DNA of 5,474 nucleotides from Pseudomonadota bacterium (GTDB lineage Bacteria > Myxococcota > Polyangia > GCA-2747355 > JACKDQ01): assembly GCA_030591195.1 (NCBI GenBank), contig JAUVBO010000285.1:1-5474 (forward strand), written 5' to 3'. Within the stretch, counting starts at the first letter, position 1, and the number at the start of each line of letters is the position of its first letter. A model generated the notes under the pieces. The model saw only the letters and a program-made list of their open reading frames with translations. It did not search any database and was not told the origin of the DNA. This document shows positions 1 through 4,904 of this stretch, piece by piece. Position numbers and translations under genes: made by a program.

Positions 1-1
1 A

Positions 2-25
2 CGTACGCGGTACTTCGAGCGCTGA
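2..25 (+). CDS. Possible 3' tail of an upstream gene (partial)
   Basis: Frame 2 from the window start reads seven sense codons ending RTRYFER, then TGA at 23-25. The codons mostly end in G or C, as in the genes downstream. The stop lies 37 bases before the next start codon, a plausible spacing between genes on the same strand. Only seven residues are visible, so nothing can be said about function, and the match to coding sequence may be chance. Confidence 0.3.
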   Translation, partial: RTRYFER

Positions 26-46
26 TCGTCCCCCGCATCGCCGCCC

Positions 47-52
47 GGAGGA
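47..52 (+). promoter_or_regulatory. Ribosome binding site of the aminotransferase
   Basis: GGAGGA lies 10 bases before the ATG at 63. It is a near-perfect Shine-Dalgarno sequence and fixes the start of the aminotransferase gene. Confidence 0.75.
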
Positions 53-62
53 AGCAGCAACG

Positions 63-1280
63 ATGGCCCGAAGAAGCCACGCCTTCAGCCCAGCCCGCCG
101 CGCACAGCACGTGAAGTACGCGGTACGCGACATCGTGCTCGTTGCCCAGGAGGCGGCGGCGGCCGGCAAGCAACTGCTTTACCTCAACATCGGCGACCCG
201 AACCAGTTCGACTTCGCCACCCCGCCGCACATCGTCGACGCGATCTGCAAGGCGCTCCGCGACAACCAAACCAGCTACGCGCCGTCCGAGGGGCTGCCAG
301 AGGCGCTCGAGGCGATCCGCGCCGACGCCGAGGGGCGCTGCGGCATCCGCGCGATCCAGGACGTCTACATCGGCAGCGGCGCCAGCGAGTGCATCGAGGT
401 AGCGCTGGCCGCGCTGGTGGACGAAGGCGACGTGGTGCTGACGCCCTCGCCGGGCTATCCGCTCTACCCGGCGGTGCTGGCCAAGCTCGGCTGCGTCGAG
501 AAGCCCTATTACCTCGACGAGGACAACGGCTGGCAGCCGGACCTGCAGCACCTCGAGAGCCAGATCGACGAGCGCACCCGCGCGATCGTCCTGATCAACC
601 CCAACAACCCCACCGGCTCGGTCTGCGACCGCTCGACCCTCGAAGGGCTGGCCGAGCTGGCCGTGCGCCACAACCTGATCGTGCTCTCCGACGAGATCTA
701 TGACCGGTTGGTCTACCAAGGCGAGCAGGTGTCGATCGCCTCGCTGACCGACGAGCTGCCGATCTTCACCTTCAACGGCCTGTCGAAGGCCTACCTCGGC
801 CCGGGGCTACGCCTCGGCTGGTGCGTCACCAGCGGCCCGGCGGCCACGGTGTCGCCGCTGATCGATGCAGTGCACCGGTTCCTCCGCGCCCGCCTCTGCG
901 CCAGCCATCCGGTTCAGCACGCGGTGGTGCCCGCGCTCCAGGGAGACCAGTCCCACCTGCGCGAGGTGGCCGACAAGCTGGTGACCCGCCGGGACCTCAC
1001 GGTGCAGCGGCTCGGCGCCATCGAGGGCATCAGCTGCGTTTCGCCGTCAGCGGCCTTCTACGCGTTCCCGCGACTGGACCCGACGGCCTGTCCCGAGCTC
1101 GCCGACGACGAGAGCTTCGTCAAGGCGTTGATCATGGAGACGGGCGTGGTGGTGGTTCACGGGGGCGGTTTTGGCGAACGACCCGATAGCCGACACTTCC
1201 GCGTCGTGTTCTTGCCGCCGGAGCCCACGCTCGAGCGCGCCTTCACCGAGATCGAGCGTTTCATCACCTCCCGGCGCTGA
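63..1280 (+). CDS. PLP-dependent aminotransferase, class I/II (AlaA/AlaT-like alanine aminotransferase)
   Basis: A complete 405-residue fold-type I aminotransferase, the usual length for the family. Seen in the sequence: the N-terminal substrate-side motif LNIGDPNQFDF (41-51); SYAPSEGLPE (71-80); NPNNPTG (179-185); the cofactor-binding aspartate and tyrosine in SDEIYD (D210, Y213); the Schiff-base lysine K242 in NGLSKAYLGPGLRLGW; and a C-terminal arginine, R380 in HFRVVF, expected to bind the substrate carboxylate. The GDPNQFDF-type N-terminus and NGLSK motif resemble the AlaA/AlaT group, which transfers the amino group between alanine and 2-oxoglutarate, giving pyruvate and glutamate. Other amino acids could be the real substrate. 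It is cytosolic, with no signal peptide. The start is supported by GGAGGA 10 bases upstream. The next gene lies 107 bases away, so it is probably transcribed separately. Confidence is high for the family and moderate for the substrate. Confidence 0.93.
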   Translation: MARRSHAFSPARRAQHVKYAVRDIVLVAQEAAAAGKQLLYLNIGDPNQFDFATPPHIVDAICKALRDNQTSYAPSEGLPEALEAIRADAEGRCGIRAIQDVYIGSGASECIEVALAALVDEGDVVLTPSPGYPLYPAVLAKLGCVEKPYYLDEDNGWQPDLQHLESQIDERTRAIVLINPNNPTGSVCDRSTLEGLAELAVRHNLIVLSDEIYDRLVYQGEQVSIASLTDELPIFTFNGLSKAYLGPGLRLGWCVTSGPAATVSPLIDAVHRFLRARLCASHPVQHAVVPALQGDQSHLREVADKLVTRRDLTVQRLGAIEGISCVSPSAAFYAFPRLDPTACPELADDESFVKALIMETGVVVVHGGGFGERPDSRHFRVVFLPPEPTLERAFTEIERFITSRR

Positions 1281-1281
1281 C

Positions 1282-1310
1282 CTGGCGCATCGCATCATTT
1301 CGATTATACT
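1282..1310 (+). promoter_or_regulatory. Possible sigma-70-type promoter before the ECF sigma gene
   Basis: TATACT at 1305-1310 matches the -10 consensus at five of six positions, in a locally AT-rich patch inside an otherwise GC-rich gap. At 17-base spacing the -35 hexamer is CTGGCG, only three of six. I see no convincing ECF-type autoregulatory promoter in the 107-base gap (1281-1387). A start near 1317 would give a leader of about 70 bases. Confidence 0.3.
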
Positions 1311-1387
1311 TAGGTATCGCGAACTGGCCGGAGGCTCGGGGGGCCTTGGAATAGATCCGGCGGGGGGCGGGTTTGGCCTAGGCAAGG

Positions 1388-2023
1388 ATGAGAGCACAAA
1401 GAAAAAGAGCAGCCTTCGATCGCGACGCATTGGGCCACCTGGACGCCCTCTACGGGCTCGCCCTGCGCCTGACCCGCAACGAGAGCGATGCCGAAGATCT
1501 GCTGCAGGACGCGCTGGTCAAGGCCTACCGCTTCTTCGACCAGTTCGAGCCCGGCAGCAACCTCAAGGCGTGGCTGTTCAAGATCGTCACCAACACCTTC
1601 TACAATCGCTGCAGGAAGAATAAGAACATCCAGAGGATGGTGCTCGACGCCGAGCTCGGCGGGCACTTCGATCGGTTTGTCTCCGAGTCCTCGGCCGACG
1701 CGCTCGACGCCGAGCAGGCGCTGCTCGACCGGATGGCGGCCCATGAGATCGAGCAGGCCATCACCGCGCTACCCGAGGACTTCCGTCTAGCGGTGATGCT
1801 CTGCGACGTGCATGGCTTCTCCTATCGCGAGATCGCCGAGATCATCGGGCGGCCCGTGGGCACCGTGATGAGCCGGCTCTACCGCGGACGCAAGCTGCTC
1901 CAGCGGACCCTCCACGATTACGCCGTCCAGCAGGGCTTCATTCAGGAGCCAGCGGACACGTCGAGCGATCCCGCCGACCTGGCGTCCTACCGGCGCCAGC
2001 GGGCTGCAGAGCGGGGCAAGTGA
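1388..2023 (+). CDS. ECF-type RNA polymerase sigma-70 factor (RpoE/SigR-like)
   Basis: A 211-residue group IV sigma factor that would direct core RNA polymerase to stress or envelope promoters. Region 2 is at about 14-80, with DAEDLLQDALVKAYRFF (34-50) and the region 2.3/2.4 stretch LKAWLFKIVTNTFYNRCRK (59-77). A non-conserved linker is followed by region 4 at about 118-175, where the helix-turn-helix is FSYREIAEIIGRPVGTVMSRLYRGR (144-168). Region 3 and region 1.1 are absent, as expected for ECF factors. A polar tail of about 25 residues follows region 4. An in-frame TAG at 1379-1381 rules out a longer N-terminus, so ATG 1388 is the first ATG available. No well-spaced Shine-Dalgarno precedes it: AAGG abuts the ATG. 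The stop overlaps the anti-sigma start, so the two are translationally coupled. The target regulon cannot be read from this window. Confidence 0.93.
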   Translation: MRAQRKRAAFDRDALGHLDALYGLALRLTRNESDAEDLLQDALVKAYRFFDQFEPGSNLKAWLFKIVTNTFYNRCRKNKNIQRMVLDAELGGHFDRFVSESSADALDAEQALLDRMAAHEIEQAITALPEDFRLAVMLCDVHGFSYREIAEIIGRPVGTVMSRLYRGRKLLQRTLHDYAVQQGFIQEPADTSSDPADLASYRRQRAAERGK

Positions 2024-2790
2024 TGGACTGCCAGGATCTGCAGCGATTCATCCACCCCTACGTCGATGGCGAGTTCGACGAGGAGGAGCGGGTCGAGCTC
2101 ACCGCCCACCTCGCCATCTGCGACAGCTGCCGGCGGGTGGCCCACTTCGAGGGCCGCTTCCGCGAGCGGCTACGTGAGCAGATCGCCCCGATCAAGGCGC
2201 CCCCGGCGCTGAGGGTCCGGCTCGGCCAGGCCCTCGACGCCACCGACCGACGCCAGCGCTGGCTCTGGGGCTGGCGGCTGTTGCCCGCGAGCGCCGCGGT
2301 GGCGGCGATGGCGGCCGGGATCGTCTTCTGGCATCGCAGCTCGAGCGAGGCGGCGCTGAGCGACTTCGCCGAGGCCACGGTCCAGTCTCATCGCCAGCAG
2401 CTGCCCCTCGACGTGCGAGCCTCGAAGGCCGAGCCGATCAAGCGATACTTCGCCGGCAAGGTGCCCTTCGCGGTGCGGCCGCCGTGGCTGCGAGGCGGCG
2501 CGCGGCGGCATCGCGACGCGCGGCTGATCGGCGCGCGGCTGTCGAACCTGCGCCAGCACCAGACGGCCTACCTCCGCTACAAGGTCAACGGCGAGCCGGT
2601 GTCGGTGTTCATGCTCGACCCGCATTCGATGCCTCCGACGCAGGGACGGGTGCAACGGGTCGGCAACCGGACCATCTCCTGGCACGACGTACGTGGCTAC
2701 CACGTCGCGCTGGTACGCGATGGCGGCACCGGCTATGCCGTGACCAGCGACATGGATCCCGCCCGGCTAGTCAAGCTGATCAACTACTGA
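2023..2790 (+). CDS. Membrane-anchored ZAS-type anti-sigma factor with zinc-finger N-terminus
   Basis: A 255-residue anti-sigma factor expected to hold the upstream ECF sigma factor inactive at the membrane. Numbered from ATG 2023, the cytoplasmic domain has C3, H29, C33 and C36. This is the HxxxCxxC anti-sigma zinc motif plus an upstream cysteine, with the same 26-4-3 spacing I recall for the zinc ligands of RsrA (C11, H37, C41, C44). A single membrane helix lies at about 84-104, preceded by Arg-rich residues. About 150 residues, cysteine-free, follow on the expected periplasmic side. They include GARLSNLRQHQTAYLRY, a VSVFML strand and a GYAVTSDMD segment near the end, which look like a globular sensor. 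Two starts are possible: GTG 2020, overlapping by four bases, or ATG 2023, overlapping as TGATG. I prefer ATG because GGGG at 2013-2016 is then better spaced. The inducing signal is unknown. Confidence 0.9.
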   Translation: MDCQDLQRFIHPYVDGEFDEEERVELTAHLAICDSCRRVAHFEGRFRERLREQIAPIKAPPALRVRLGQALDATDRRQRWLWGWRLLPASAAVAAMAAGIVFWHRSSSEAALSDFAEATVQSHRQQLPLDVRASKAEPIKRYFAGKVPFAVRPPWLRGGARRHRDARLIGARLSNLRQHQTAYLRYKVNGEPVSVFMLDPHSMPPTQGRVQRVGNRTISWHDVRGYHVALVRDGGTGYAVTSDMDPARLVKLINY

Positions 2791-2876
2791 TTCCCTCGTC
2801 AGCTCGGCCGGCATCGTCGCGCGAATTCGCCCGATGAGGCGTCACCCCCGGCGAAGCGGCCCAAACGCAGCGCTCC

Positions 2877-2918
2877 GGTACTGCGCGAGGCTCCTCAGCC
2901 CAATCGCGCAGCAGTGCC
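2877..2918. repeat. Long bulged stem-loop
   Basis: GGTACTG (2877-2883) pairs with CAGTGCC (2912-2918), allowing one G-U pair. CGCGA (2884-2888) pairs with TCGCG (2904-2908), and GGCT (2889-2892) with AGCC (2897-2900) around loop CCTC. Two three-base bulges (CAA at 2901-2903, CAG at 2909-2911) lie on the 3' side. An alternative register pairs CTGCGCGA with TCGCGCAG without a bulge. The pairing works on either strand. Role unknown: it could be an end-of-transcript hairpin for the sigma/anti-sigma operon, or part of a larger repeat. Confidence 0.5.
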
Positions 2919-2937
2919 GCCCGAGGCCGAAGGCGGT

Positions 2938-2990
2938 AGGAGGGGGGCCCCAGCGCAAGGCGCTGGGGGGAAGGGGCGCCAGCCCCTCCT
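2938..2990. repeat. Nested palindromic element (REP- or MITE-like), possible bidirectional terminator
   Basis: Outer arms AGGAGGGG (2938-2945) and CCCCTCCT (2983-2990) are perfect 8-base inverted repeats. Inside is a perfect 9-base-pair hairpin CCCCAGCGC-AAG-GCGCTGGGG (2948-2968). A third stem, AGGGGC-GCCA-GCCCCT (2972-2987), competes with the outer arms. The right end lies four bases from the stop codon of the minus-strand gene. The compact two-arm design with an internal hairpin resembles intergenic palindromic repeats, and it could also end transcription from both converging genes. One copy in this window cannot prove dispersal. Confidence 0.55.
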
Positions 2991-2994
2991 TATA

Positions 2995-3687
2995 CTACCA
3001 GTGGCGAGGCTTGCAGCGGCGCTCGCGGAAGCTCCAGAAAGAGCCGGAGCCGCACTTGCGCACGCAGCGACGCATGGCGTTGCTATAGAACATGCTCGAC
3101 GGGCACTTCTTCGCGGCCTTCTTGCAGCGGCCGCCCGAGAAGTAATAACCCGACGGACATCTCCGCTGGCAGCCCCAGCCGGCCCGGTATTTGTAACCGT
3201 AGGGGCACTTGCGCACGGCGGGCTTGCAGCGGTTGAAGCGGGCGCTGAAGTAGTAGCCGCGCGGACAGACGCGCCAGCGTTTGCAGCGATAGCCGTTCCA
3301 CTTGTACCCCGAGGGGCATTTGTTCGTGCGCACGCAGCGCTTGTAATAGTCACTGAAGGCGTAGCCGCGCGGACAGGCGGTGCGGACCACGGCCGGCTTG
3401 CACTTGCTGCCATCCCAGACCGTCCCTGGCCGACACTTGTTGACGCAGCGGCGCTGACTGCGGGCCCAGTACTGGTTCGGCGGACACTCGTCGCGCTTCT
3501 CCTTGCAGGTGCCCGTCCGTCGGTCGTAGCTTTCGCCGGGGTTACACATCCGCTTGCAGGTCTTGTACTTGTAGCTCCACTTGGAGCCGTGCGGGCAGTT
3601 GCCAGCGGCGGCCTGGGCATCACGCACGCCCCAGAGCGCCAGTCCCACTACCACCGCGCACAGACCTGAAACGATCGATTTCCTCAT
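2995..3687 (-). CDS. Exported, highly basic cysteine-repeat protein of unknown function
   Basis: A 230-residue protein I do not recognise by name. Residues 1-26 form a Sec signal peptide: basic MRK, hydrophobic core, then AQA with cleavage likely after A26. The mature part has 22 cysteines arranged as eleven consecutive pairs: 31/44, 48/61, 68/81, 85/96, 105/118, 124/135, 141/154, 161/173, 177/188, 195/208 and 212/225. Partners are 11-13 residues apart and units are separated by 4-9. The consensus unit is about C-P-x-G-Y-x-F/W-x(3-5)-R-C-K/V. I count 52 Lys/Arg against 8 Asp/Glu, so the mature protein is extremely basic, and it is rich in Tyr, Phe and Trp. Each pair could form one disulfide-closed hairpin outside the cytoplasm. 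GAGGA sits four bases before the ATG. The gene converges on the anti-sigma gene and diverges from the next one. A surface, polyanion- or envelope-binding role is a guess from charge only. Confidence 0.88.
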   Translation of the reverse strand: MRKSIVSGLCAVVVGLALWGVRDAQAAAGNCPHGSKWSYKYKTCKRMCNPGESYDRRTGTCKEKRDECPPNQYWARSQRRCVNKCRPGTVWDGSKCKPAVVRTACPRGYAFSDYYKRCVRTNKCPSGYKWNGYRCKRWRVCPRGYYFSARFNRCKPAVRKCPYGYKYRAGWGCQRRCPSGYYFSGGRCKKAAKKCPSSMFYSNAMRRCVRKCGSGSFWSFRERRCKPRHW

Positions 3688-3691
3688 AAAA

Positions 3692-3696
3692 TCCTC
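3692..3696 (-). promoter_or_regulatory. Ribosome binding site of the cysteine-repeat gene
   Basis: On the minus strand GAGGA precedes the ATG by four T bases. It supports the start at 3687 and so the complete signal peptide. Confidence 0.6.
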
Positions 3697-3809
3697 GCTT
3701 CCTCGGTAAACACCGACGAGTTTGACGGCTCGATCCTACGGACCTCGCCTCGACGTCCTTCCTGGGATGACAAAAAAAGAGCACGATCTGTATCACGCGC
3801 CAGCCCCTA

Positions 3810-3825
3810 CGGTCTACGGAGACCG
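3810..3825. repeat. Inverted repeat CGGTCT-ACGG-AGACCG
   Basis: Perfect 6-base arms around a 4-base spacer, about 125 bases upstream of the minus-strand gene and about 235 upstream of the predicted start of the plus-strand transcript. It could be a regulator binding site for either gene. Chance occurrence is also possible. Confidence 0.35.
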
Positions 3826-3855
3826 CTGTCCCCAAGCCACCTCTGCGTCGTAGCT

Positions 3856-3873
3856 GTTCGGTGATTGACGAAC
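3856..3873. repeat. Inverted repeat GTTCG-N8-CGAAC (possible activator site)
   Basis: Two 5-base arms with centres about 13 bases apart, a little over one helical turn. It sits about 190 bases upstream of the predicted sigma-54 transcription start. Enhancer-binding activators of sigma-54 usually bind dyads roughly 80-200 bases upstream, so the position fits, but the arms are short. Confidence 0.3.
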
Positions 3874-4032
3874 CGGTCAGCAAAAAATTCGCGCCGCGAC
3901 CTACAAACCTTCGTCTCGAGCAAGGGCGCAACGCGGATGTGGACCCCGAAAAACCGGCACGGAGCTGTGCCACTTGACTCAACCCTCGCTGGCACATCGA
4001 ACGCAAGTCAGGGATTCGACAGCCTCCAATGG

Positions 4033-4048
4033 TGGCCCCTGTCTTGCA
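4033..4048 (+). promoter_or_regulatory. Sigma-54 (RpoN) promoter candidate
   Basis: The sequence TGGCCCCTGTCTTGCA matches the -24/-12 consensus TGGCACG-N4-TTGCW at ten of twelve fixed positions. The invariant GG (4034-4035) and GC (4046-4047) are separated by exactly ten bases. Transcription would start near 4059, just upstream of both possible start codons (4088 and 4133). A second site at 3990-4005 has the same GG-N10-GC spacing but lacks the TT of the -12 element (nine of twelve). Confidence 0.55.
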
Positions 4049-4120
4049 ATGGACCGACAGCCAGATGGTTGAGAAGGGGATAGCCCGATGCACCGAGCTG
4101 GCTTAGCTAATCGCCTTGAT

Positions 4121-4125
4121 GAGGA
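4121..4125 (+). promoter_or_regulatory. Ribosome binding site that decides the start at 4133
   Basis: GAGGA lies seven bases before ATG 4133. The earlier in-frame ATG at 4088 has AAGGGG (4074-4079) eight bases upstream, a weaker match. Codons 4091-4132 (GCT, TTA, AAT, CTT, GAT and others) lack the G/C third-position bias of the genome, which also favours 4133. Confidence 0.5.
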
Positions 4126-4132
4126 CTCCTCG

Positions 4133-4552
4133 ATGAAGAGCTCTTCCGCGGCCCAGGTGGCAAGCGACCCGAAAAAGACATTTGATCCCAGAGTGATCTG
4201 TGTGGCCCCCGATGCCGAGCTCGCCGCCCTTCCCGGCCCTGTTCACGAGATCGCCCGCCTCTGTGACGGCCGAAAGTCCCACGCGGAGATCGCCGCCTCG
4301 GCACAGATTCCCGAGGCAAAGTGCGCGGCCGTTATCAAAAAGCTAACGGCGATCGGCATTCTTCATCAGGTGAGTCGACGCCGAAGCCGCGCCGAACAGC
4401 CGTTTACCGTCGCGGAGGAGGCGTTCTTCGCCACCGAGGTCGCCCCGATCGACGAGTGCGACGAGCCTTTCGAGACCCTGGGAGATCGAATCCGCGCCCG
4501 GGTCTGCGAGCTCATGACGCGACTCCGTCGCAGTCAGCAAGTGCTAGGGTAA
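4133..4552 (+). CDS. Small protein with winged-helix or PqqD-like domain, function unknown
   Basis: A 139-residue protein from ATG 4133 (154 if ATG 4088 is used). Residues about 30-82 read LAALPGPVHEIARLCDGRKS, then AEIAASAQIPEAKCAAVIKKL and AIGIL. The pattern of leucine-rich helix, LCDGRKS turn, E-I-A helix, recognition-like helix and G-I-L ending fits both winged helix-turn-helix domains and PqqD-like/RiPP-recognition domains, which share that fold. The rest is an acidic stretch (about 94-115) and a basic helix (116-135) rich in Arg. Five cysteines are scattered through it. There is no signal peptide or membrane segment. It is divergent from the cysteine-repeat gene, lies behind a sigma-54 promoter candidate, and is followed within seven bases by a hairpin, so it is probably monocistronic. 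It could bind DNA or a peptide; the sequence does not decide. Confidence 0.72.
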   Translation: MKSSSAAQVASDPKKTFDPRVICVAPDAELAALPGPVHEIARLCDGRKSHAEIAASAQIPEAKCAAVIKKLTAIGILHQVSRRRSRAEQPFTVAEEAFFATEVAPIDECDEPFETLGDRIRARVCELMTRLRRSQQVLG

Positions 4553-4558
4553 CCACCA

Positions 4559-4583
4559 AAGCGCGGGGGTAGGCCTCGCGCTT
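4559..4583 (+). terminator. Terminator-like hairpin after the small winged-helix gene
   Basis: AAGCGCG (4559-4565) pairs perfectly with CGCGCTT (4577-4583). The stem continues through one G-U and two G-C pairs to a five-base loop, about ten pairs in all. It begins seven bases after the TAA. Only a weak T-run (4590-4592) follows, so it may need help from other factors. An alternative stem GGGTAGGC/GCCTACCC (4567-4574 with 4593-4600) uses part of the same bases. Confidence 0.55.
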
Positions 4584-4805
4584 CCTACCTTTGCCTACCC
4601 TGAATTATTGCTCCCGCCGGAAGAATAAAAACCGCGACCCGTAAGTCCAAGGCGTCAGCGCTCGTTTCCAGTACATGGGATGCGGACGCGATCCAAAACG
4701 GACGTGCGGCGGAACACGTAGAGGCAAGCCCGGCAGCGGGAGTTACATATGATCCTTGGCGCGAAACCAGCAATGCTGCCGGATATCTATCGCCCCAAGT
4801 ACGCG

Positions 4806-4834
4806 TTGACACGGGTCAGCTCCAGCCATAGGCT
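4806..4834 (+). promoter_or_regulatory. Sigma-70-type promoter candidate for the lipoprotein gene
   Basis: TTGACA (4806-4811) is a perfect -35 hexamer. A 17-base spacer leads to TAGGCT (4829-4834), which keeps the T, A and final T of the -10 consensus. Transcription would begin near 4841, giving a leader of about 80 bases. Confidence 0.45.
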
Positions 4835-4881
4835 CATGCCTCTCGCTCGGCATTGTTGGAATCGACCCCTTATTGAAAATA

Positions 4882-4900
4882 GGGTTTGCCACGGCAACCC
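4882..4900 (+). repeat. Leader hairpin before the lipoprotein gene
   Basis: GGGTTTGC (4882-4889) pairs with GCAACCC (4894-4900, with one bulged T) around the short loop CACG. It lies five bases before the ribosome binding site and could affect translation or mRNA stability. Confidence 0.35.
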
Positions 4901-4904
4901 TCAC

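Larger units (their letters stand above)
2791..2994. other. Convergent intergenic region rich in inverted repeats
   Basis: This 204-base stretch separates two converging genes and contains no convincing gene. It holds a ten-base palindrome GCGAATTCGC (2821-2830), a bulged hairpin (2877-2918), a short stem CCGCC/GGCGG (2917-2921 with 2932-2936) and a nested palindromic element (2938-2990). Transcripts from both sides probably end here. No U-tract follows any of the stems, so classic intrinsic terminators are not seen. Confidence 0.7.
3688..4132. other. Long divergent intergenic region
   Basis: About 445 bases between two divergently transcribed genes, visibly richer in A/T and in A-runs than the genes around it. 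I see no credible gene: open frames here lack ribosome binding sites, codon bias and recognisable motifs. It contains the sigma-54 promoter candidate (4033-4048), a weaker one at 3990-4005, and inverted repeats at 3810-3825, 3856-3873 and 3956-3971. No good promoter was found for the minus-strand gene. The best minus-strand hexamer is TTGTCA (about 3767-3772), with no fitting -10. Confidence 0.6.

Noticed and set aside
3..126. Direct repeat GTACGCGGTAC at 3-13 and 116-126
   Set aside because: Eleven bases, partly palindromic, one copy inside coding sequence; most likely coincidence in a GC-rich region.
1310..1744. Minus-strand open frame of 144 residues opposite the sigma factor
   Set aside because: The opposite strand carries an unmistakable ECF sigma factor; this is its antisense shadow.
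2821..2830. Palindrome GCGAATTCGC
   Set aside because: Perfect but short, with no loop, no flanking symmetry and no clear position relative to a promoter.
2895..3623. Second minus-strand open frame in another phase (242 residues)
   Set aside because: Low-complexity Ala/Ser/Arg/Pro translation overlapping the cysteine-repeat gene out of frame.
2914..3669. Long plus-strand open frame (251 residues) opposite the cysteine-repeat gene
   Set aside because: Its Ala/Val-rich translation has no motif, signal or ribosome binding site. The minus strand has a signal peptide, an RBS and a regular cysteine repeat. The open frame is a GC-rich antisense shadow.
3974..4002. TTGACT as a -35 box with a -10 at 3997-4002
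   Set aside because: The matching -10 (TCGAAC) is poor; the sigma-54 motif downstream is a better candidate.
3620..4093. Minus-strand open frame of 157 residues across the divergent intergenic region
   Set aside because: It overlaps the start of the cysteine-repeat gene out of frame, has no recognisable domain, and lacks the genome's codon bias.
4711..4740. GGAAC as an ECF-type -35 element
   Set aside because: No ECF-like -10 element at the proper distance.
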